From Pseudomonas sp. S09G 359 (lineage in GTDB: Bacteria; Pseudomonadota; Gammaproteobacteria; Pseudomonadales; Pseudomonadaceae), in contig NZ_CP025263.1 of the NCBI RefSeq assembly GCF_002843605.1, positions 1,866,501 to 1,930,500 on the forward strand: 64,000 nt of DNA, written 5' to 3'. This document shows, piece by piece, positions 62,904 through 64,000 of the stretch; the first letter of the stretch is position 1, and the number at the start of each line of letters is the position of its first letter. The notes beneath the pieces were generated by a model. It did no database searches and was not told the origin of the DNA. It saw only the letters and a list, made by a program, of their open reading frames with translations. Position numbers and translations under genes: made by a program.

Positions 62904-64000
62904 TCAGCGCTTGACCTGTTTCAACGTCTCAGCAATCAAAAACGCCAACTCCAGCGACTGATCCGCATTCATCCGCGGGTCGCAATGGGTGTGATAACGA
63001 TCCGACAACCCGTCTTCAGTGATCGGCCGCGCGCCGCCGATGCACTCGGTGACGTTCTGCCCGGTCATTTCGATATGAATCCCGCCGGCGTAGCTGCCCT
63101 CGGCCTGGTGCACCTGGAAGAACTCCTTCACTTCGCCAAGGATCTGCGCAAAGTCGCGGGTCTTGTAGCCGCTGCTGGCCTTGATGGTGTTGCCGTGCAT
63201 CGGGTCGGAACTCCACAGCACTTGCTTGCCTTCGCGCTGCACGGCACGGATCAGGTTTGGCAGGTGGTCGCCGACCTTGCCGGCGCCCATGCGTGCGATC
63301 AGGTTGAGGCGGCCGGGGTCGTTGTCCGGGTTGAGGATGTCGATCAAGCGGATAAGGTCGTCGGGGTTCATGCTTGGGCCGACCTTGACCCCGATCGGGT
63401 TGTTCACTCCGCGCAGGAATTCGACGTGGGCGCCGTCCAGCTGGCGCGTGCGGTCGCCGATCCACAGCATGTGCGCGGAGCAGTCGTAGTAGTCGTTGGT
63501 CAGGCTGTCGCGACGCACAAAGGCTTGCTCGTAGTTGAGCAGCAGCGCTTCGTGGGCGGTGAAGAAGCTGGTCTCGCGCAGTTGCGGCGAGCTGTCCATG
63601 CCGCAGGCGCGCATAAAAGCCAGGGTTTCATCGATGCGGTCGGCCAACTGGCTGTATTTTTCCGCCAGGGCGGAGTTGGCGATAAAGTCCAGGTTCCACT
63701 TGTGCACCTGGTGCAGGTCGGCAAAACCGCCTTGGGCAAACGCGCGCAGCAGGTTCAGGGTGGCGGTGGACTGGTGGTAGGACTGCAACAGGCGGTCCGG
63801 GTCCGGCACACGGCTTTTTTCGTCGAAACCGATACCGTTGACGATATCGCCACGGTAGGCGGGCAGGGTGATGCCATTGATGGTTTCATCGTTGGCCGAA
63901 CGCGGCTTGGCGAACTGGCCGGCCATGCGCCCGACTTTGACCACCGGGCAACCGGCGGCAAAGGTCATCACAATGGCCATCTGCAGTAGCACCTTGAAGG
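62904..64000 (-). CDS. 3-deoxy-7-phosphoheptulonate synthase, class II (C-terminal part, cut by window edge)
   Basis: The frame continues to the right edge, giving at least 362 residues of a protein normally about 450 long. Class II (plant-type) motifs are clear: [75 protein letters not shown] and [15 protein letters not shown]. It performs the same shikimate entry reaction as the class I enzyme at 47947-49023. Start is outside the window. Confidence 0.93.
   Translation of the reverse strand, partial: FKVLLQMAIVMTFAAGCPVVKVGRMAGQFAKPRSANDETINGITLPAYRGDIVNGIGFDEKSRVPDPDRLLQSYHQSTATLNLLRAFAQGGFADLHQVHKWNLDFIANSALAEKYSQLADRIDETLAFMRACGMDSSPQLRETSFFTAHEALLLNYEQAFVRRDSLTNDYYDCSAHMLWIGDRTRQLDGAHVEFLRGVNNPIGVKVGPSMNPDDLIRLIDILNPDNDPGRLNLIARMGAGKVGDHLPNLIRAVQREGKQVLWSSDPMHGNTIKASSGYKTRDFAQILGEVKEFFQVHQAEGSYAGGIHIEMTGQNVTECIGGARPITEDGLSDRYHTHCDPRMNADQSLELAFLIAETLKQVKR

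Overview
The window is chromosomal DNA of a fluorescent-group Pseudomonas. It is GC-rich, carries OprI, KdpFABC-DE, CysB, EarP with an Arg32-type EF-P, and Ohr/OhrR, and has pseudomonad REP pairs built on GTGGGAGGGGGCTTGC. Gene calls come from reading the supplied translations and DNA only; no database search was run.

Positions 1-8804 are an LPS/O-antigen sugar region, all on the minus strand. An E3 reductase, rfbF, rfbG and rfbH would make a CDP-3,6-dideoxy-4-ketosugar. They are followed by a broken TPP enzyme, an intact TPP enzyme and the first 41 codons of a Rossmann reductase cut by the left edge. This is the content and order expected of a CDP-yersiniose-type (two-carbon branched 3,6-dideoxy sugar) pathway. 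An 891-base gap without a convincing gene and a WbpV-like epimerase end the region, next to a ComEA-like gene.

Positions 9087-25401 are mostly core: TetR and GntR regulators, a DUF1989 protein, DUF2897, an ethanolamine permease, the complete kdpFABC-kdpDE potassium locus with a helically phased repeat array upstream, a patatin, a lipoprotein, a CHAD protein, a thioesterase and an Mpo1-like protein.

Positions 25402-30851 are an accessory island: a 26-base C tract, an Imm50-like immunity gene, and an rhs polymorphic-toxin gene interrupted by two apparent one-base losses and one stop codon. Its HNH-like toxin tip and the immunity gene are still open.

Positions 31009-47890 hold a chemoreceptor, TatD, an MltF-like transglycosylase, DoxX, a small protein behind a structured leader, a Gld-type ABC operon whose ATPase has a degenerate P-loop, GreB, a divergent YbbAP-like/tesA pair, an L,D-transpeptidase, OprI and a small GNAT protein. 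Positions 47947-64000 hold a class I DAHP synthase, a PilZ/thioredoxin-like divergent pair sharing a CATG, a PanE-like reductase, a 5'-nucleotidase, a universal stress protein, cysB, a GreA/B-like factor, earP-efp, a lipase-like hydrolase, ohr-ohrR with clear operator candidates, two LysR regulators, a TauE-type exporter, a DUF1127 protein, a YcaQ-like glycosylase, and a class II DAHP synthase cut by the right edge.
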